Part shown: positions 15,713-18,523 of the stretch, one piece after another
Position numbering within the stretch: the stretch's first letter is position 1
Layout of the letters: each line of letters begins with the position of its first letter
NCBI GenBank assembly: GCA_002366675.1
Contig: DFBO01000120.1
Location: forward strand, 1 to 18,523
Source: Flavobacteriaceae bacterium UBA3078
GTDB taxonomy: Bacteria > Bacteroidota > Bacteroidia > Flavobacteriales > Flavobacteriaceae
Length of the DNA stretch: 18,523 nt
Direction of reading: 5' to 3'
Made by a program: the position numbers and the translations under genes
The notes under the pieces: generated by a model
What the model saw: only the letters and a program-made list of their open reading frames with translations
What the model was told of the DNA's origin: nothing
Database searches by the model: none

Positions 15713-16399
15713 TTAATCGTTGTTTGGTGCCATAAATTTATAAACTAAACCAGCTAAGATAGCTCCAATAATTGGTGCTACCCAAAATAGCCATAATTGT
15801 CCTAAGTGTTCTCCACCAACAAATAAAGCTTGACTAGTACTTCTTGCAGGATTAACCGAAGTATTAGTTACAGGAATACTAATTAAGTGAATTAGAGTTA
15901 GTGCTAAACCTATTGCCAATCCAGCAAAACCAGGAGAAGCATTTTTATGAGTAGCTCCTAGTATTACAATTAAAAACATAAATGTCATAACAACTTCAGT
16001 AACTAATGCAGAAGTCATATCGTAACCCATTGGTGAAAGCTCACCAAAACCATTGGCAGCAAAGCCTCCAAGACTAAAGTCAGCTGTACCACTAGCTATT
16101 AAATACAAAACACCAGCACCAGCAATTCCACCTAAAACTTGTGAAATAATGTAACCAGGTAATTCTTTACCATCAAAACGTCCTCCCATCCATAATCCTA
16201 TGGAAACGGCAGGATTAAAATGAGCCCCAGATATATGTCCTAATGCGTAAGCACCAGATAATACCGTTAAACCAAATGCAAGTGCTACACCTGCAAAGCC
16301 AATTCCAAGTTCAGGAATTCCTGCTGCTAAAACGGCACTTCCACAGCCTCCAAGTACAAGCCAGAAGGTTCCAATAAATTCTGCTAATAATTTTTTCAT
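15713..16399 (-). CDS. aqpZ: Aquaporin Z (water channel)
   Basis: A 228-residue inner-membrane channel of the MIP family that passes water. Six transmembrane helices and two half-helices carry both NPA motifs: Asn62-Pro-Ala in SGAHFNPAVSIGLW and Asn183-Pro-Ala in NTSVNPARSTSQALF. The narrow aromatic/arginine filter can be read as Phe42, His171, Thr180 and Arg186, the water-selective set of E. coli AqpZ rather than the wider glycerol type. The length is normal for AqpZ. Its own promoter is probably in 16400-16505. CCAATATA at 16455-16462 is a 7-of-8 match to the reverse -7 box, with a CAA 15 bases beyond it. The HAD gene upstream is cut off by its own terminator at 16506-16550, so aqpZ is likely a single transcription unit. 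Confidence 0.96.
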   Translation of the reverse strand: MKKLLAEFIGTFWLVLGGCGSAVLAAGIPELGIGFAGVALAFGLTVLSGAYALGHISGAHFNPAVSIGLWMGGRFDGKELPGYIISQVLGGIAGAGVLYLIASGTADFSLGGFAANGFGELSPMGYDMTSALVTEVVMTFMFLIVILGATHKNASPGFAGLAIGLALTLIHLISIPVTNTSVNPARSTSQALFVGGEHLGQLWLFWVAPIIGAILAGLVYKFMAPNND

Positions 16400-16505
16400 G
16401 TTTTTAAAAAGTTTAGTTAGTAATATAAAATAATGATAGTTAGTAAATTATAAACCAATATACAAAAAAAAGAAAGTCAATTAATGATAAAGAAAAAAAT
16501 GATTT

Positions 16506-16550
16506 AAGTAAAAAGATCGTTTTGGGAATTCCAAAACGATCTTTTCACTT
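16506..16550 (-). terminator. Intrinsic terminator of the HAD phosphatase unit
   Basis: A 15-bp stem (16511-16525 with 16531-16545, core AAAAGATCGTTTTGG) has a 5-base loop, and the pairing extends by four more bases on each side after one mismatch. It lies 28 bases past the HAD stop and upstream of aqpZ. On the minus strand it is followed by T-rich sequence. Confidence 0.8.
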
Positions 16551-16578
16551 AATAAGTTTTATATAAAAAAACAGATGA

Positions 16579-17610
16579 TTAATTTAATTCAAAAGGATAA
16601 ATAACTTTCCAATCTTTTTTCATATCAATCACAGTCCATCCATCTTTTATTGCTTGGTCAAGACCCTTGTCTAAACGTCCAATATGTGAATCTCTATCAT
16701 AAGCCCATTCTCTAATAGAATCTGTATGATGCACATACAGCATAAAACTTTTATATTTGTTAGAGGCAGCATATTGCATCATTTGTAAATCGCCATCAGA
16801 ATTCCCAGAAGCAAATACAGGTTTTTTACCAATAATTTTTTGAATGTTTAATGGTTTTCCTTCGTTATCATCATTATAATCTAATTCTGGTAATCTTTTA
16901 ATTACAGGGTTTCCATTATTATAATCAAATTCTGTTTTAATACGACTCCCAATAATTTGTTCTGATGGGATTCCATAAACAGGAGAAACAAAAGCTCTCA
17001 TAAAATCGACACCACCACCAGAAACGATATAGGTTTTAAAATCGTTAGCTCTTAAATAAGATAGTAATTCAAGCATTGGTTGATACACCATTTTATCGTA
17101 ACCGACATTTTTTGTTGGGTGTTTGGCAGTAGCAATCCAATCTTTTACAATGGCGTCAAATTCATCGGTTGTGTTTCCTGCATGTGTGGTCATTATTAGT
17201 TGAACAAGACCGTGTTCGCCTTGTTTTATTAGTGCCTCCATATCATTTTCCAGTACAGCTTTAAATGGTTGTTGGTCTTTCCACTCAGGATGATTAACAG
17301 CCATTGCTTTTACTCTGTTAATAGCGAAAAACAATTGAAAATAGGCAGGTTGTTCTGCCCAAAGGTTGCCATCGTTATCAAATGTTGCAATTCTGTCGCC
17401 AATTGGGATAAAATTTTCGCTTTCTGTATTGGTTACTTCAGAAACATAATTAACAATATTGGTCTTTGTTACACCTTCATTCCACGAAGGAAGGTGGTCA
17501 ATTAATGAGTCTTTAGTTATTGAAATGCTATCTGTTTCGTTTTCTTCAGTTTTGTTGGTGCAACCAATAAGCAAGATTATACTTAAAAGAAGTAAGTTGA
17601 TTTTTTTCAT
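16579..17610 (-). CDS. HAD-family phosphatase lipoprotein
   Basis: A 343-residue phosphohydrolase of the haloacid dehalogenase superfamily. Unusually for HAD enzymes it carries a lipoprotein signal (LLIGC, acylated Cys17), so it should act in the periplasm or at the surface. Catalytic motifs are in order: motif I FDNDGNLW with nucleophile Asp78 and acid/base Asp80, motif II YIVSGGG with Ser197, a motif III lysine at 252 or 258, and motif IV ASGNSDGD with Asp272/Asp274. The long insertion between motifs I and II (about 85-190) is a cap region that would set the substrate. It resembles the phosphoserine-phosphatase-like branch, but the substrate is not clear. It lies 64 bases downstream of the MetA-type outer-membrane protein gene in the same direction, so the two are probably cotranscribed. 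It ends at the terminator at 16506-16550. Confidence 0.85.
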   Translation of the reverse strand: MKKINLLLLSIILLIGCTNKTEENETDSISITKDSLIDHLPSWNEGVTKTNIVNYVSEVTNTESENFIPIGDRIATFDNDGNLWAEQPAYFQLFFAINRVKAMAVNHPEWKDQQPFKAVLENDMEALIKQGEHGLVQLIMTTHAGNTTDEFDAIVKDWIATAKHPTKNVGYDKMVYQPMLELLSYLRANDFKTYIVSGGGVDFMRAFVSPVYGIPSEQIIGSRIKTEFDYNNGNPVIKRLPELDYNDDNEGKPLNIQKIIGKKPVFASGNSDGDLQMMQYAASNKYKSFMLYVHHTDSIREWAYDRDSHIGRLDKGLDQAIKDGWTVIDMKKDWKVIYPFELN

Positions 17611-17673
17611 TTGATTTAAATTAATGTTTCTTAACTAGATTTATGTTTTTAAAAAAAATCAATAATAAATTTA

Positions 17674-18480
17674 CTATTTTTTTGGAAATAATAAAATTAT
17701 ATTTGCCCGAATTCCCCATTCTGCATTATAGACATTATTTCCGTAAAAAAGTTTAGGACCACCACCTAATTGCATCATTTGTTTGCCAATAGAAAGTACT
17801 TTGGAGTAGTAAACCCCTACAAAACCACTAAAAACATCATTATCCCAACTTTGTGTATTTTCTGAAGCTAATGTAACAGAAGCTCCAGTTTTTGAAGCAA
17901 AAGTTATAAAGGGTTGAAAAAAGGTTACATTAACATCATTTAAGCCATTACCTGCATAAGACCACATATGATTTACCAAACCTCCGTAAGTCCATTGCCC
18001 TTTTATTTTTAAAACTAGTGCATTGGGGCCTGCAGCCCATTTGTTTAAACCTAAAAAATCATTTGTTGCTGTTGGAAGAAGCAAGATTGGACCAACACCC
18101 CAAACTAAACCTTTTTTTTGCTCTTTTGGCGAGAAATAAATGCTTTGTGCTATGTCCCCTAATCCGGTTTCATTGTTTCCATTTCCTGTAACATCGCTCT
18201 GGGAAATTATTGGAAGAATAGTTCTGCTTATCATATTCCAATTTTCACCTATAGAAATAGGGATAACGGGTTGTGCATTTAAAGTATATTTAAAACCATC
18301 CAAAGGACCAACTCCAAAATCAAAATTATTTTGTAATGGCACGCTTATAAGTGCAGCAATAGGATTTGCTAATTGCTTGGCAAGTTCTTCAGCAGATGCT
18401 GATTCTTCTGTTTGAGCTTCTATTAAATTTGGAATAAGAAATAGTAGAACAAAAAAGAGGCTATAATTGAATTTTAGCAT
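17674..18480 (-). CDS. MetA-type outer-membrane beta-barrel protein (transporter-like)
   Basis: A 268-residue exported protein with signal peptide 1-22 (LIEA|Q) and a run of amphipathic strands. The mix of motifs (NNFDFGVGPLDGFKYTLNAQPVIPIS, TGLGDIAQSIYFSPK, WGVGPILLLPTATND, WAAGPNALVLK) fits the family named for the MetA pathway of phenol degradation, which is a broad outer-membrane barrel group. That name should not be read as proof of phenol metabolism: no ring-cleavage gene is nearby. The sequence ends in a basic LLFPKK tail. A TATTTTTG box on the minus strand (18501-18508) lies 20 bases upstream of the ATG and may be the promoter of a two-gene unit with the HAD lipoprotein. The -33 element would lie past the window end. 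Confidence 0.75.
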   Translation of the reverse strand: MLKFNYSLFFVLLFLIPNLIEAQTEESASAEELAKQLANPIAALISVPLQNNFDFGVGPLDGFKYTLNAQPVIPISIGENWNMISRTILPIISQSDVTGNGNNETGLGDIAQSIYFSPKEQKKGLVWGVGPILLLPTATNDFLGLNKWAAGPNALVLKIKGQWTYGGLVNHMWSYAGNGLNDVNVTFFQPFITFASKTGASVTLASENTQSWDNDVFSGFVGVYYSKVLSIGKQMMQLGGGPKLFYGNNVYNAEWGIRANIILLFPKK

Positions 18481-18500
18481 AGATAAATATTTATTAGTTT

Positions 18501-18508
18501 CAAAAATA
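18501..18508 (-). promoter_or_regulatory. Candidate -7 promoter box for the outer-membrane protein/HAD unit
   Basis: The minus strand reads TATTTTTG, an exact TAnnTTTG match 20 bases before the ATG at 18480. The -33 element is outside the window, and such matches arise by chance in AT-rich DNA. Confidence 0.35.
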
Positions 18509-18523
18509 AAAAAAAGCCGAATA

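Noticed and set aside
17674..18480. A phenol-degradation function for the MetA-type protein
   Set aside because: The family name comes from one pathway. No aromatic-ring enzymes lie nearby, and the family is a general outer-membrane barrel group.
1..18523. Insertion sequences, integrases, toxin-antitoxin, restriction or CRISPR systems, and tRNA/rRNA genes
   Set aside because: No transposase or integrase motifs, terminal inverted repeats, repeat-spacer arrays or tRNA-like cloverleafs were seen. Gene content and base composition look uniform.

Overview
The window reads as ordinary chromosome of a marine-type member of the Flavobacteriaceae (Bacteroidota). The evidence is AT-rich DNA, the gliding genes gldB and gldC beside nadE, a protein with a type IX secretion (T9SS) C-terminal sorting domain, several lipoproteins, promoter elements of the Bacteroidota form TAnnTTTG, and a flavobacterial-looking DnaG. 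I see no mobile element, rRNA, tRNA or CRISPR array. No gene-free stretch is longer than about 245 bases.

Layout. At 1-396 is the 3' end of a trans-polyprenyl diphosphate synthase. It is separated by a bidirectional hairpin terminator from a leftward cluster of cell-surface proteins (478-6872): a large FG-GAP/UnbV lipoprotein with fourteen Asp-rich repeats, an arylsulfotransferase-like lipoprotein and a T9SS-exported adhesin-type protein. At 7058-9520 a rightward unit carries an ECF sigma factor, an overlapping single-pass membrane protein that is probably its anti-sigma partner, and an outer-membrane coiled-coil plus beta-barrel protein. The unit is preceded by an ECF-type promoter that looks autoregulated. 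An AsmA/DUF748-like membrane protein (leftward) is divergent from dnaG (TTG start). dnaG converges on, and shares a TTAA stop with, a NarL-type response regulator. Next come nadE (leftward) and gldB-gldC (rightward), whose intergenic gap holds two face-to-face TAnnTTTG boxes. The right end has aqpZ, a HAD-family phosphatase lipoprotein and a MetA-type outer-membrane protein, all leftward.

How the genes work together. Much of the window concerns the envelope: lipoproteins, T9SS cargo, gliding-machinery proteins, beta-barrels and an ECF envelope-type regulator. It is mixed with housekeeping genes (dnaG, nadE, prenyl synthase). The most notable observations are (1) a primase whose four canonical zinc ligands are all replaced, (2) a response regulator with Glu in place of the phosphoacceptor Asp and a broken acidic pocket, (3) the complete ECF sigma / membrane partner / outer-membrane barrel module with a visible target promoter, and (4) the 7+7 repeat architecture of the giant UnbV lipoprotein. 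I did not find a clear, wholly new defence or mobile system.
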